Under the pieces are notes generated by a model. That model did no database searches, was not told the origin of the DNA, and saw only the letters and a program-made list of their open reading frames with translations. Shown piece after piece: positions 1 to 9,766 of a DNA stretch of 64,000 nucleotides (position 1 is its first letter; each line of letters starts with the position of its first letter). Origin of the DNA: JAJDOD01 sp050299835 (lineage in GTDB: Bacteria > Pseudomonadota > Alphaproteobacteria > Rhodobacterales > Rhodobacteraceae); contig JBNKWP010000018.1 in assembly GCA_050299835.1 (NCBI GenBank), positions 3,704 to 67,703 on the forward strand, given 5' to 3'. The position numbers and the translations under genes are program-made.

Positions 1-477
1 TTTCCGGCCTGCATGGAGGCGCTGCGCGGCGAAACGGCCGTCTACGAGGCTTTGATCGAGGCGGTGGAGGTTCAGGCGCGGCCCTTCCTTGGCATCTGCG
101 TTGGCATGCAACTGATGGCGCGGGAGGGTCATGAGTACCGTCGCGTCGAAGGGCTGGGCTGGATCGACGGCGCGGTGCGCCGGATCGCGCCCTCGGACCA
201 GACACTGAAGATCCCGCATATGGGCTGGAATGATCTGGTGATCGACCGGCCACACCCGGTACTTGAGGGAATTGCAACAGGCGATCACGCCTATTTCGTC
301 CATTCCTATCAGATGGAGATGGGCACAGCGACCGAACGGCTTGCCCATTGCGACTATGGAGGCGACGTGACCGCGATCGTCGGACGGGACACGATGGTCG
401 GCACCCAGTTTCACCCGGAGAAAAGCCAGGCGGCGGGATTGCGGTTGATCCGGAACTGGCTTGAGTGGCGCCCCTGA
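1..477 (+). CDS. hisH: Imidazole glycerol phosphate synthase, glutaminase subunit HisH (5' end missing)
   Basis: HisH hydrolyses glutamine and passes ammonia to HisF for histidine biosynthesis. The reading frame is open from base 1, so the start lies upstream of the window; about 158 codons are present. The class I amidotransferase nucleophile elbow GICVGMQ has its Cys codon at 97-99. The C-terminal catalytic His-x-Glu is in GTQFHPEKS near the end. The stop is TGA at 475-477. The partner hisF/hisA genes are not visible and would be expected upstream. The identification is firm; only the N terminus is missing. Confidence 0.95.
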   Translation, partial: FPACMEALRGETAVYEALIEAVEVQARPFLGICVGMQLMAREGHEYRRVEGLGWIDGAVRRIAPSDQTLKIPHMGWNDLVIDRPHPVLEGIATGDHAYFVHSYQMEMGTATERLAHCDYGGDVTAIVGRDTMVGTQFHPEKSQAAGLRLIRNWLEWRP

Positions 478-538
478 GCCGTGGCGCTTCAGGTTGCGTC
501 GATGCCAGCCGGCACACGTGGTGTTTCGGGGGCCGTGA

Positions 539-709
539 TTAGTCCTGAAAGTCTTCGCCGACCAGACCGTCTGCGATAAGCGCACTGAGTAGCGAGAGGG
601 TCCCGGCGGCGGAATAGGCAAGAAATGCCAGCATCAGCGAACCGGATGTCATGTATACGCTGCTGGCAGTCGCGCTTGCAACAATGATGCTGACAATCAA
701 CAGGCCCAT
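539..709 (-). CDS. Small hydrophobic membrane protein, 56 aa
   Basis: Unrecognised peptide of 56 residues starting MGLLIVSIIV. It has two hydrophobic stretches (about residues 1-18 and 22-45) separated by a short polar turn, and an acidic tail ending GEDFQD. A strong ribosome binding site, GGAGG, lies about 8 bases before the ATG, which is the main argument that it is real. It sits alone between hisH (convergent) and the end of the acyl-CoA synthetase gene. An overlapping longer frame on the same strand is Arg/Cys-rich and looks like a shadow. The function is unknown; a two-helix inner-membrane peptide is the likely form. Confidence 0.6.
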   Translation of the reverse strand: MGLLIVSIIVASATASSVYMTSGSLMLAFLAYSAAGTLSLLSALIADGLVGEDFQD

Positions 710-818
710 GACTTTCCACCTCCGCGTCGGGACTGTCTTAATCCTGAAACGTTAATAAGGCGGTAATGAGGCGTGATTCGTTCAAATCGCTTCGGAAACA
801 GGCTGTTTGCCCGGTTGT

Positions 819-2676
819 TCAGCTTTCAGCAGACCAGACCCAAGGGCGCGTGAAATTGCCAAGCGTATGGGTCACGGCCTCTTCGTCACTACCGTCCCTG
901 CCACTGAGTTGCGCGACGAGGCCAAGGTGCTTGTCTTCGACAACGCCCGCCACACGGGCAGGCTGTCCGGCCTCTTCCAATACAGCGTTATAGATCCGAG
1001 TGATCGCACGACGCCGCAGATCGGGCTTGAACACCTTTCCGACGGCGGTTTTCGGCATTTCGTCAATGATTTCTAGGTATTTAGGAATGGCCGCTCGTTC
1101 GTGGATCTGCTCCGAAGCAAAGGCCATCAACTCCTCCACACCACAACTGGCCCCGGTGACCAGTTCGACATAAGCACACGGCAATTCACCGGAATGCGCA
1201 TCTGGCTGTCCGATGGCGCCAACCATCGCGACCGACGGATGCCCGGCAAGTGCTTCCTCGATTTCTGCGGGATCGATATTGTGGCCGCCGCGTATGATCA
1301 GGTCCTTGGCCCGCCCGGTAATCCAGAGATACCCGTCTTCATCCAATCGCCCCAAATCGCCGGTTCTGAGGAACCGATTATGGTGGAACAAATCGGCATT
1401 CTTCTCATCCTGTGTATAGGTGTGCCCGGCATAGACGCCGGGATTGGCGACACAGATCTCGCCCACATCGCCGGTTTCGCATTCCCGCACACCCTCGGCG
1501 GTACTCTTCAGGATCTTCACGTCCGAATAGGGAAACGGAATGCCGACCGAACCGACCTTCTTGACCCCGCCGATGGGATTGCAGGAGACAAGGCAGGTCG
1601 CTTCGGTCAGACCATAGCCCTCGATCNNNNNNNNNNATCGGAAGCGGAGCAGAGCCGCTGAAAACCTGTTTCACAGACGAGATATCGGCATCGACAGGGC
1701 GTTGCATAAGGGCGGAAAAGGCTGTGGGCACGCCGATTACAAATGTGGCCTTCCAGCGTTGGATGAGCTTCCAGAAATTGTCGAAGACGCCGTCGCCCCG
1801 ATAGCCAGCGGGCGTCGGAAACACGACATGAGCGCCCGATGCGATCATCGACATCAAAACGGGATGAACGGCGAAGACATGGAAGAGCGGCAGCGGGCAC
1901 AGGATGGTGCTGTCGCGTTCGAAGAGTAGAGTTGCGCCAAGCCACCCGTTATAGACCATGCCGGAATGCTTGTGCTGCGCGACCTTGGGCATGCCAGTCG
2001 TGCCGCCGGTGTGGAAATAGGCCCCCACATGATCGCCGGCGGGTTCCTCGAAGGTCAGTTCCGTCGGATGCCGGGCCAGTTCGGTGACGAAATCCTTCAC
2101 GTCCGCCTTGTGGAGCACTGGGTTCTTGGGACGGATCAGGGGAACGATCCAGGATTTGGGCGGTGAGAGATACCTCAGCAGATCGACTTCCAGCACAGTC
2201 TTCACGTTCGGAGCCAGAGCCACGGCCTCAGCCGCTTTCTGGGGAACGTCGGTTTTCGGGAACGCTCGTAACGTGACCAGCACCTTGGCGTTGGTCTCCC
2301 TCAGAATCGCGGCAATTTGTTCTACGTCGAGCAAAGGATTGACCGGATTGACAATGCCCGCCGTCATGCCGCCGAGAAGCGCCACGACCGTCTCGTTGGC
2401 GTTGGGCAGAAGATAGGCGACCACGTCATTCTCGCCCACGCCCAGACTGCGGAACAGGTTGGCCGCCTGAGCGGTTTTGCCACGCAACTCGTTCCAGGTC
2501 AGGGTTTCGGCGGGGTCTTTCGGGCCGGATTGCAGTTGGAAGCTGACGGCCGGACGGTTGCCGTTGGTCTCGCAAGTGCGCTGCATGAGCTGGTATACGG
2601 TTCCGGGCAGACCGCGGTCTTCCCAGGGCATTTCCTGCTCGATGGCGTCGCGATCAGCAACCGATGCGAAATTCAT
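819..2676 (-). CDS. Acyl-CoA synthetase (AMP-forming), interrupted by assembly gap
   Basis: Adenylate-forming enzyme that activates a carboxylic acid as acyl-AMP and then acyl-CoA. From the N terminus: the phosphate-binding motif HTGGTTGMPK, the core VFSGSAPLP, then after the gap EGYGLTEATC, the hinge and C-terminal domain, and a PKTAVGKVFK segment with the expected catalytic lysine. Ten Ns at 1627-1636 interrupt the gene. The two halves are in different frames across the 10 Ns and rejoin if the true gap is a multiple of three. By comparison with family spacing, roughly 15-20 codons are probably missing. This looks like an assembly defect, not a pseudogene. Chain-length specificity cannot be read. 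Start ATG at 2676. Confidence 0.85.
1627..1636. other. Assembly gap (10 N)
   Basis: Ten undetermined bases inside the acyl-CoA synthetase gene. The length is a placeholder: the flanking coding frames are inconsistent with exactly 10 bases and need a multiple of three. Confidence 0.99.
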
Positions 2677-2818
2677 GGCCCGTTTCCTCCCCGTTTAACC
2701 GAAAGTTGTGCCGGATTGCAGTAAACCGGGCAAGGAAATTGGGTTTTGGGGGACGCAGCGTTATCCGGTGCGGGCGGGACTGCAGGAAATTCCGTGACGG
2801 TATCCGCTGGGAGGCCGC

Positions 2819-4603
2819 CTACTCCGCCGCCAGTCCTTCCGTGAATTGGAGACGCGCAAGGCGGGCATAAAGCCCATCCTCCCCGACCAGGATGTCATGG
2901 GTGCCCTGAGCGACGATCCGGCCTTCATCGAAGACAAGGATGCGGTCGGCTTTCTTTACAGTGGCCAGCCGGTGAGCCACCACGATGGTTGTGCGGTCCT
3001 TTGACAACCCCTCCACCGCCTCCTGAACCGCGCGTTCGCTTTCCGCGTCGAGCGAACTCGTCGCTTCGTCCAGCAGCAGGATCGGCGCGTCACGCAGAAT
3101 TGCGCGGGCGATGGCGATGCGTTGTTTCTGACCGCCGGAGAGCATTACGCCGCGTTCGCCCACCTCCGTCTCGTAGCCCGCCGGCAGCGCTGCAAGGAAG
3201 TCATGGGCGGCGGCGGCGCGGGCAGCCTCCTCTATCTCCGCATCGGTGGCATCCGGGCGCCCGAAGCGAATATTTTCGCGGGCGGAGGCGGCGAAGATCA
3301 CCGGTTCCTGCGGCACCAGGGCGATGTGTTTGCGGAAATCGGACCGGTCAAGCGTCGTCACATCGGTGCCGTCAATGGTGACCGTTCCGCTCTTCGGGTC
3401 GTAAAAGCGGAGCAATAGCTGGATGATCGTGGTCTTTCCCGCGCCGGAGGGTCCGACCAGCGCCACAGTTTCCCCCGGCTCGACCGTCAGCGAAACATGG
3501 TCCAGAGCCGCCTGACCGGGTCGCGACGGATAGTGAAAGACAACGTCCTCGAAGGAGACCCTGCCCCTCACGGGTTCGGGGAGTTTGGCTGGAGATGCCG
3601 GGTCAGATACGCTGTCCGCAGCCGACAACAATTCGACGAGCCGTTCGGTCGCACCTGCCGCCCTCTGCAACTCGCCCCAGATCTCCGACAATGCCCCGAC
3701 CGAGCCCGCCACCATCACAGCATAGATGACGAACTGCACCAGTTCGCCCACGGTCATGTCCCCTGCCCGCACGTCGCGCGCCCCGATCCAGAGGACGCCG
3801 ACGATCCCGGCAAAGACGAGCGAGATGATGACGACCGTCATGATGGCGCGAAGCTGGATGCGCTGGCGGGCGGACAGGAACGCCTTTTCAGTCACGTCGC
3901 CGAAGGTCGCCCGGCTCTGAGCTTCATGCGTATAGGCCTGCACCGCCTGAACCGACAAAAGCGCCTCGGAGGCATTGCCGCTCGAATTTGCGATCCAGTC
4001 CTGATTCTCGCGCGACAGTTTGCGCAACCGGCGTCCCATGACGACGATAGGCACAATGATCAGGGGCACGAGCAGCAAAACCATGCCTGCGAGCTTGAGC
4101 GATGTGACCATCAACAGCGCCAGACCGCCGATCAGGATCAAAACGTTGCGTGCCGCGACCGAGATCGACGAGCCAATGACGCTGAGGATCACGGTGGTGT
4201 CCGTGGTGATCCTGCTCAGAACCTCGCCCGTCATCAGGCGTTCGTAAAAGGCCGGGCTCATCCCGATCATGCGGTCGAACACGGCCTTGCGGATATCGGC
4301 CACCACGCGTTCTCCCAGGCGGGTGACGAGGTAATATCGCAGCCCCGTCCCCACGGCGAGCAAGACGGCAATCACCAGCGAGGCCATGAAATAGCTGTCG
4401 AGCAGCTCAACCGCCGTGGTTTCGAACCCGTCGACCACGCGGCGCACTGCGATTGGGAAAATCAGCGAAATCATAGCGGTAGAGATCAGCGCCGCAACCG
4501 CGCCCAGAAACATCCCCCGATACCGCGCGACGAAGGGCCAAAGCGCCCGCAAGGCACGGACGTTTTTCGATTTTTCACGGTCCTGCGTTGCCGGATCTGC
4601 CAT
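2819..4603 (-). CDS. ABC exporter half-transporter (permease plus ATPase)
   Basis: MsbA/LmrA-type half transporter of about 594 residues, expected to work as a homodimer in the inner membrane and export a lipid or hydrophobic compound. The N-terminal half has about six membrane segments. The C-terminal ATPase has Walker A GPSGAGKTT, signature LSGGQKQR, Walker B ILLLDEATS and the switch histidine in VVAHRLATV. The ATG at 4603 is chosen because GGGAGGA lies 5-6 bases upstream; an in-frame TTG at 4615 would overlap that site. It lies 67 bases downstream of tRNA-Gly on the same strand. The substrate cannot be predicted. Confidence 0.9.
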   Translation of the reverse strand: MADPATQDREKSKNVRALRALWPFVARYRGMFLGAVAALISTAMISLIFPIAVRRVVDGFETTAVELLDSYFMASLVIAVLLAVGTGLRYYLVTRLGERVVADIRKAVFDRMIGMSPAFYERLMTGEVLSRITTDTTVILSVIGSSISVAARNVLILIGGLALLMVTSLKLAGMVLLLVPLIIVPIVVMGRRLRKLSRENQDWIANSSGNASEALLSVQAVQAYTHEAQSRATFGDVTEKAFLSARQRIQLRAIMTVVIISLVFAGIVGVLWIGARDVRAGDMTVGELVQFVIYAVMVAGSVGALSEIWGELQRAAGATERLVELLSAADSVSDPASPAKLPEPVRGRVSFEDVVFHYPSRPGQAALDHVSLTVEPGETVALVGPSGAGKTTIIQLLLRFYDPKSGTVTIDGTDVTTLDRSDFRKHIALVPQEPVIFAASARENIRFGRPDATDAEIEEAARAAAAHDFLAALPAGYETEVGERGVMLSGGQKQRIAIARAILRDAPILLLDEATSSLDAESERAVQEAVEGLSKDRTTIVVAHRLATVKKADRILVFDEGRIVAQGTHDILVGEDGLYARLARLQFTEGLAAE

Positions 4604-4670
4604 GCGTCCTCCCAAGTCGCGTCAAATAATCAAACACGGCAAGGAACGACAAGCTTTATCGGGGATTTGC

Positions 4671-4744
4671 TGGAGCGGGCGGCGGGAATCGAACCCGCGT
4701 CATCAGCTTGGAAGGCTGAGGTCTTACCACTACACAACGCCCGC
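4671..4744 (-). tRNA. tRNA-Gly (anticodon TCC)
   Basis: Cloverleaf read on the minus strand: acceptor stem GCGGGCG pairs with CGCCCGC, D arm with GTGGTAAGAC, anticodon loop CTTCCAA between TCAGC and GCTGA (anticodon TCC), T arm with GGTTCGATTCC, discriminator T and an encoded 3' CCA. Length 74 nt. All four stems can be drawn from the sequence. Confidence 0.95.
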
Positions 4745-4848
4745 GCAGCATCGCCGTGACTATGTGAAGGCGTGCGCTGGGTCAAGGATGTCTTGCGCCT
4801 TGGCGATCCGGCACTCCGCACATATGTCGGACGGGAACGGAGAGCCCA

Positions 4849-5856
4849 ATGCATCATTTCTCGCTTCTCGACCTGTCTCTGGTGCCGGAGGGCAAGACCG
4901 CCGCCGATGCGCTGGCCAACACTGTCGATCTGGCCCAACATGCCGAAGGCTGGGGCTATCATCGCTACTGGCTGGCGGAGCATCACAACATGCCGGGCAT
5001 TGCCAGCGCCGCGACCTCCGTGGTGATCGGCCATGTGGCGGGCGCGACGACAACCATGCGCATTGGAGCGGGCGGCATCATGCTGCCGAACCATGCGCCG
5101 CTGGTGGTGGCCGAGCAGTTCGGGACGTTGGTGACCCTGTACCCTGAGCGCATAGACCTCGGCCTCGGTCGGGCACCTGGCACCGACATGGCCACCGCGC
5201 GGGCGCTCAGGCGGCACATGGCGCAGGAGGATACCTTCCCGCAGGATGTGATGGAGCTTCTGCATTACTTCGGCAATGCCTCGGAGGAGGATCGCGTCCG
5301 CGCTATCCCAGGCACCGGCACCCATGTTCCGGTGTGGATACTGGGCTCCAGCCTCTACGGCGCCCAACTGGCCGCGCATCTGGGTCTGCCTTACGCCTTC
5401 GCCTCCCATTTCGCGCCGGCCATGCTGGAGGAGGCCGCGCATATCTATCGCGAGACGTTCAAACCCTCGGCCTATCTTGCCCGGCCCTACTTCATGATGG
5501 CGGCCGGTGTCTGTGCGGCGGAGACAGATGAGGAGGCGCAGTTCCTCCGCACGTCGCAGATGCTTGCCTTCGCGCGGCTGAGAACAGGAAAACCGGGGAA
5601 GCTGCCGCTGCCGACGCACGCTCTGGACGCCGAAATCCCGCGTGACGTGCGGGCGCAGGTCGATGCGGCGCTCTCCTGTTCGGCCACGGGATCGCGGGAG
5701 ACGGTGCGCGCCCGGCTGGCCGGGTTGATCGAGCGTTATCGGCCCGACGAGATGATCGTCACCGGCATGGTCCACGATCACACGGCCCGGCTGAGATCCT
5801 TCGAGATTGCAGCCGGGGTTCTGAGTGATTTGGTGGAGCAGCGCGAACCGGCCTGA
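4849..5856 (+). CDS. LLM-class flavin-dependent oxidoreductase (bacterial luciferase-like)
   Basis: Luciferase-like monooxygenase of 335 residues with a TIM-barrel fold expected to use reduced FMN. It starts with the typical strand LSLLDLSLVPEG and carries the family blocks WGYHRYWLAEHH, IGAGGIMLPNHAP, ERIDLGLGRAPG and, near the C terminus, YRPDEMIVTG. This resembles the MsnO8/YhbW-type subgroup, whose physiological substrates are mostly unknown. It is monocistronic, transcribed convergently to the alcohol dehydrogenase operon with only 16 bases between stops. No flavin reductase lies beside it. Confidence 0.88.
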   Translation: MHHFSLLDLSLVPEGKTAADALANTVDLAQHAEGWGYHRYWLAEHHNMPGIASAATSVVIGHVAGATTTMRIGAGGIMLPNHAPLVVAEQFGTLVTLYPERIDLGLGRAPGTDMATARALRRHMAQEDTFPQDVMELLHYFGNASEEDRVRAIPGTGTHVPVWILGSSLYGAQLAAHLGLPYAFASHFAPAMLEEAAHIYRETFKPSAYLARPYFMMAAGVCAAETDEEAQFLRTSQMLAFARLRTGKPGKLPLPTHALDAEIPRDVRAQVDAALSCSATGSRETVRARLAGLIERYRPDEMIVTGMVHDHTARLRSFEIAAGVLSDLVEQREPA

Positions 5857-5865
5857 CCGGTTCGC
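5843..5865. terminator. Hairpin between convergent genes
   Basis: Perfect 9-bp stem GCGAACCGG/CCGGTTCGC with a 5-base loop, overlapping the stop codon of the upstream plus-strand gene and ending 7 bases before the stop of the minus-strand gene. There is no U-tract on either side, so it may be a weak bidirectional terminator or only an mRNA-end stabiliser. Confidence 0.4.
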
Positions 5866-5872
5866 AATGCTC

Positions 5873-7018
5873 TTACAGCAGGGCCTCGAACAGCCTCTTC
5901 ACGTTCTCACGCGTAAGTTCCACCGGGTTGCCGCCACAACTGGGGTCGCGCAGCGCCGCCTCGGTCAGGGCGTCGATATCCGGGTTCTCGACGCCGAGCG
6001 CGGTGAGAGTCTTCGGGATTGCGAAACTGTCGTTGAACTCGTCGACAAAGGCGCAAAACCCGTCGAACCCGCCGTCGATACCCAGATAAGCCGCAGCCCG
6101 GTCGAATTTCTCGCGGATCGCCGTGGCGTTGAGCTTCAGCACGGGCGGCATGCAAACCGCGTTCGTCGTGCCGTGGTGGGTGTGATGCACTGCGCCGATG
6201 GGGTGGCTCAGCGCATGGATCGCGCCCAACCCCTTTTGGAAGGCCGTCGCCCCCATGGCGGCGGCGCTCATCATGTTGGCGCGGGCCTCGATATCGGTGC
6301 CGTCAGCATAGGCGCGCGGCAGGTATTCCTTGACCAGCCGCATGCCTTCCAGAGCGATGCCCTGGCTCATCGGGTGGTAGTGCGGGCTGGAATAGGCCTC
6401 CACGCAATGGGCGAAGGCGTCGAGGCCCGTCCCTGCCGTGATGAACTTGGGCATGCCGACCGTCAGTTCGGGATCGGCGATGACGACGGCGGGGAGCATC
6501 TTCGGGTGGAAGATGATCTTCTTCTCGTGGCTCTCGGAATTGGTGATGACCGAGGCGCGTCCGACCTCCGATCCGGTGCCCGCCGTGGTCGGCACGGCGA
6601 CGACCGGGGCGATCCCGTTCGGGTCAGCGCGGGTCCACCAATCGCCAATGTCTTCGAAGTCCCAGATCGGGCGCGTCTGGCCGGACATGAAAGCAATGGT
6701 CTTCGCCAGATCGAGGCCCGAGCCACCGCCGAAGGCGATCACCCCGTCGAACCGGCCATCACGGTAGACGGCAACGCCTGCCTCGGCGTTGAGATCGGTC
6801 GGGTTCGGATCGACCTCGGCAAAGATCGCACGGCCCAGCCCGGCCTCTTCCATCAGGTCGAGCGTGCGCAGCGTGATCGGGTTCTCCGCCAGCCCCCGGT
6901 CTGTCACGAGAAGCGGTTTGGCGATGCCGGCCGCCTTGCAGGCCTCGCCGATCTCGGCAATGCGCCCGGCGCCGAATCGGATCGGGTTGGGATAGCTCCA
7001 GTTCGCAGTAAGTGTCAT
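5873..7018 (-). CDS. Iron-containing (group III) alcohol dehydrogenase
   Basis: NAD(P)-dependent alcohol dehydrogenase of 381 residues. The dinucleotide-binding motif FGGGSGLDLAK lies at residues 96-106. By position, the metal ligands are D200 and H204 (GLDAFAH), H268 (GAIHALSH) and H282 (HHG), so the metal site is complete. It is the last gene of the nine-gene operon. Its start overlaps the stop of the aldehyde dehydrogenase gene by 4 bases (ATGA), which implies translational coupling and consecutive alcohol-to-aldehyde-to-acid steps. The context suggests an alcohol made from a gamma-glutamylated amine, but this is inference. Confidence 0.93.
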   Translation of the reverse strand: MTLTANWSYPNPIRFGAGRIAEIGEACKAAGIAKPLLVTDRGLAENPITLRTLDLMEEAGLGRAIFAEVDPNPTDLNAEAGVAVYRDGRFDGVIAFGGGSGLDLAKTIAFMSGQTRPIWDFEDIGDWWTRADPNGIAPVVAVPTTAGTGSEVGRASVITNSESHEKKIIFHPKMLPAVVIADPELTVGMPKFITAGTGLDAFAHCVEAYSSPHYHPMSQGIALEGMRLVKEYLPRAYADGTDIEARANMMSAAAMGATAFQKGLGAIHALSHPIGAVHHTHHGTTNAVCMPPVLKLNATAIREKFDRAAAYLGIDGGFDGFCAFVDEFNDSFAIPKTLTALGVENPDIDALTEAALRDPSCGGNPVELTRENVKRLFEALL

Positions 7019-8397
7019 GTCTTCAGCTTCTTCAGGTGGTAGGATTTGGGTCGTGTGACGGCATGGAACCCAAGGACCGATAGCCCTGCCCCGCGTCCGG
7101 TGTCCTTGCAGCCGGTCCAGCAGAGCGCCGGGTCCAGGTAATCGCAGCGGTTCATGAAGACCGTCCCGGTTTCCAGCCTGCGGCCTATGGCGTCCGCCGC
7201 GTCGGTGTCGTTGGTCCAGATCGCGCAGGTCAGACCGAAACGGCAGTCGTTCATCAGGGCGATGGCCTCTTCGTCATCCTTCACCGGCATGATGCCGACG
7301 GCGGGACCAAAGGTTTCGTCGCGCATGATACGCATGGAATGGTCCACGCCGGTCAGGATCTGAGGGGTGACGTAAGTCCCACCGTCATCCCCCGCCATCT
7401 TCTCGATATGCGGGGTCGCGCCTGCCGCGACGGCTTCCTCGACCTGCGCCCGGACCTCGTCGGCGAACCGCGCGTTGGCCATCGGACCCAGCGTCGTCGC
7501 CTCATCCAGCGGATTGCCAAGGACATAGCCGTTCACGAGCGCCACCGCCTTCTCAACGAAGGCATCGTAAAGGCTCTCATGGACATAGATCCGCTCGATA
7601 CCGCAACAGCACTGTCCGGAGTTGAACATGGCCCCATCGATCAGCGTATCGACTGCCGCATCCAGATCGGCATCTGCGCGGACATAGCCCGGATCCTTGC
7701 CTCCGAGTTCGGTGGAGACGGCGGTGAAGGTGCCAGCCGCCGCGCGTTCCATCGCCTGCCCGCCGCCGACGGAGCCGGTGAAGTTCACCATGCCGAAATG
7801 CCCTTCCCCGATCAGGGCGGAGGTGGTGTCATGATCGAGAACGACATTGGTGAACACGCCTTCCGGCACCCCCGCCGCTTCGAAGGCATCGGCCAGATGC
7901 TCGCCCACGAGGATCGTCTGGGAGGCGTGTTTCAGCACCGCTGTATTCCCCGCAATCAGCGCGGGCGCGATGGTGTTGATCGCGGTCATATAGGGGTAGT
8001 TCCAGGGCGCGACGACAAGCACCACGCCCTGCGGTTCCCGTTCGATCTTGCGCAGGAAATCTTCGCTGTCCTCGATGACGAGCGGCGCCAGCGCGTCCTC
8101 GGCAATCGACGCCATGTAATCCGCGCGTTCCTTGAACCCGCCGAATTCCCCGCCATAGCGGACCGGGCGTCCCATCTGGTGGGCAAGCTCAGTCACCATC
8201 CGGTCGGTGGTCTCGCCGATATAGGCGACGGCCTTTTCGACATAGGCGATGCGCCGGTCGAGCGGCAGCGCCGCCCATCCAGCCTGCGCCGCCTTCGCAG
8301 CTTTCACCGCTGCACGGGCCGCCTCATCCGAGAGGCATTCCCGCTCGGCATAAACCGACCCGTCGATAGGCGAGATGCATTTGATTGTCTTGGTCAT
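7015..8397 (-). CDS. Aldehyde dehydrogenase family protein
   Basis: NAD(P)-dependent aldehyde dehydrogenase of 460 residues. Visible active-site elements are N133 in PWNYP, the general base E230 in ELGGK and the catalytic Cys in GQCCCG (C264 by the GQxC pattern). The ATG at 8397 is preferred: the preceding gene ends TGAGGAC-ATG, so the stop codon lies inside the ribosome binding site; an upstream TTG at 8415 has no such support. It overlaps the alcohol dehydrogenase start by ATGA. It probably oxidises the aldehyde made by that enzyme. Confidence 0.93.
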   Translation of the reverse strand: MTKTIKCISPIDGSVYAERECLSDEAARAAVKAAKAAQAGWAALPLDRRIAYVEKAVAYIGETTDRMVTELAHQMGRPVRYGGEFGGFKERADYMASIAEDALAPLVIEDSEDFLRKIEREPQGVVLVVAPWNYPYMTAINTIAPALIAGNTAVLKHASQTILVGEHLADAFEAAGVPEGVFTNVVLDHDTTSALIGEGHFGMVNFTGSVGGGQAMERAAAGTFTAVSTELGGKDPGYVRADADLDAAVDTLIDGAMFNSGQCCCGIERIYVHESLYDAFVEKAVALVNGYVLGNPLDEATTLGPMANARFADEVRAQVEEAVAAGATPHIEKMAGDDGGTYVTPQILTGVDHSMRIMRDETFGPAVGIMPVKDDEEAIALMNDCRFGLTCAIWTNDTDAADAIGRRLETGTVFMNRCDYLDPALCWTGCKDTGRGAGLSVLGFHAVTRPKSYHLKKLKT

Positions 8398-8401
8398 GTC
8401 C

Positions 8402-9766
8402 TCAGGCCTTCTCAAAGCCGCGCGCGATTTCCCAGTCGGTCACGACGCGGTCAAATTCTTCCTGCTCCCACTCGGCGGCACGGGTGTAATGGTCGATCAC
8501 GTCGTCGCCCATCGCTTCCCGCAGCATCTTCGAATTGCGCAGCGCCTCTGTCGCTGCCCGCAGCGTGTTCGGGATCTCTGGCACGCTTTCGTCATCGTAA
8601 AGATCGCCCTTCGCGGGCGGCGCAAGCTCCAGCTTCTCCTCGATCCCCTTCAAACCTGCGGCCAGCAAGGCGGCCTGCGCAAGATAGGGGTTCATGTCCG
8701 AGCCGGGAATGCGGCATTCCACCCGCACGCCCTTGGTGTCTGCCCCGCAAAGACGGAACCCGGCGGTGCGGTTGTCCACCGACCACGCGATCTTGGTGGG
8801 CGCGAATGTGCCCTTGGCGAAGCGTTTGTAGGAATTGATGTAGGGGGCGAAGAACCACGTGCAATCAGAGGCATAGGCGATGATGCCGGCCATGAAGTGG
8901 CGCATCATTCCCGACATCGCGTGGTCGCCGCTATCGTCATGGAAAGCGTTCTTCCCATCCTTCCACAAGGACATGTGGACGTGGCTGGCGCTGCCGACCC
9001 GGTCCTGATGCCACTTCGGCAGGAAGCTGGCGGAATGCCCCTGTTGCCAGGCGATCTCTTTTGTCGCGTGCTTGGCGATGGTGTGGTTGTCGGCGCAGTC
9101 CAGCGCCTCGGCATAACGGATGTTCAGTTCCTGCTGCCCGACCTCAGCCTCGCCCTTGGAGTTCTCGACCGGGATGCCAGCGTCCACCAGATGGTTCCTG
9201 AGGGGCCGCATGACGTGCTCTTCCTTGGTCGTCTGGAAGATATTGTAATCCTCGTTGTACGGCCCCACCGTCGACAGATCCCGATAGCCCTCCGCCCGCA
9301 TCTGATCGAGCGGCTTGAGGAATAGGAAAAACTCCAGCTCCGTCGCCATCATCGGCGTCAGCCCAAGCGCCCCTGCCCGTTCGATCTGCTTCTTGAGCAT
9401 CTGACGCGGCGCATGCGGCACCGGCTCATGCGTGTGATGATCGAGAATATCACACAGCACCATCGCCGTCGCGTCGAGCCACGGCATCATGCGCAGCGTC
9501 GAAAGATCGGGCTTCATCACGTAATCGCCATAGCCATGCCGCCAGCTGGTCGAGGCATAGCCATCCGGCGTCGCCATCTCCAGGTCGGTGGCCAGCAGGT
9601 AATTGCAGCAATGGGTTTCTTCATGTGCGCTTTCGATGAAGTTCGACACATGGAACCGCTTGCCCATCAGCCGCCCCTGCATGTCGACGAAGCAGACGAC
9701 AACAGTGTCGATCTCGCCGGTCTCAGCCTTGGCTTTCAGATCATCGAAGGTGAAGGTTTTGCTCAT
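8402..9766 (-). CDS. Glutamine synthetase family protein (probable gamma-glutamyl-amine ligase)
   Basis: Glutamine-synthetase-like ligase of 454 residues. Family features: metal-binding ELEFFLF (E143, E145), the block GSASHVHMSL, the arginine-containing RTAGFRLCG and the C-terminal VECRIPGSDMNPYL. It sits in a catabolic operon with alcohol and aldehyde dehydrogenases and an amidohydrolase, not with glnB. This points to the PuuA/IpuC/GlnA4-like group, which adds glutamate to amines such as putrescine, isopropylamine or ethanolamine. The start overlaps the stop of the upstream unknown gene by ATGA. Substrate identity is inference. Confidence 0.9.
   Translation of the reverse strand: MSKTFTFDDLKAKAETGEIDTVVVCFVDMQGRLMGKRFHVSNFIESAHEETHCCNYLLATDLEMATPDGYASTSWRHGYGDYVMKPDLSTLRMMPWLDATAMVLCDILDHHTHEPVPHAPRQMLKKQIERAGALGLTPMMATELEFFLFLKPLDQMRAEGYRDLSTVGPYNEDYNIFQTTKEEHVMRPLRNHLVDAGIPVENSKGEAEVGQQELNIRYAEALDCADNHTIAKHATKEIAWQQGHSASFLPKWHQDRVGSASHVHMSLWKDGKNAFHDDSGDHAMSGMMRHFMAGIIAYASDCTWFFAPYINSYKRFAKGTFAPTKIAWSVDNRTAGFRLCGADTKGVRVECRIPGSDMNPYLAQAALLAAGLKGIEEKLELAPPAKGDLYDDESVPEIPNTLRAATEALRNSKMLREAMGDDVIDHYTRAAEWEQEEFDRVVTDWEIARGFEKA

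Noticed and set aside
489..719. 76-residue minus-strand frame overlapping the small membrane protein
   Set aside because: Arg- and Cys-rich shadow composition; the alternative frame gives a coherent membrane peptide with a strong ribosome binding site.
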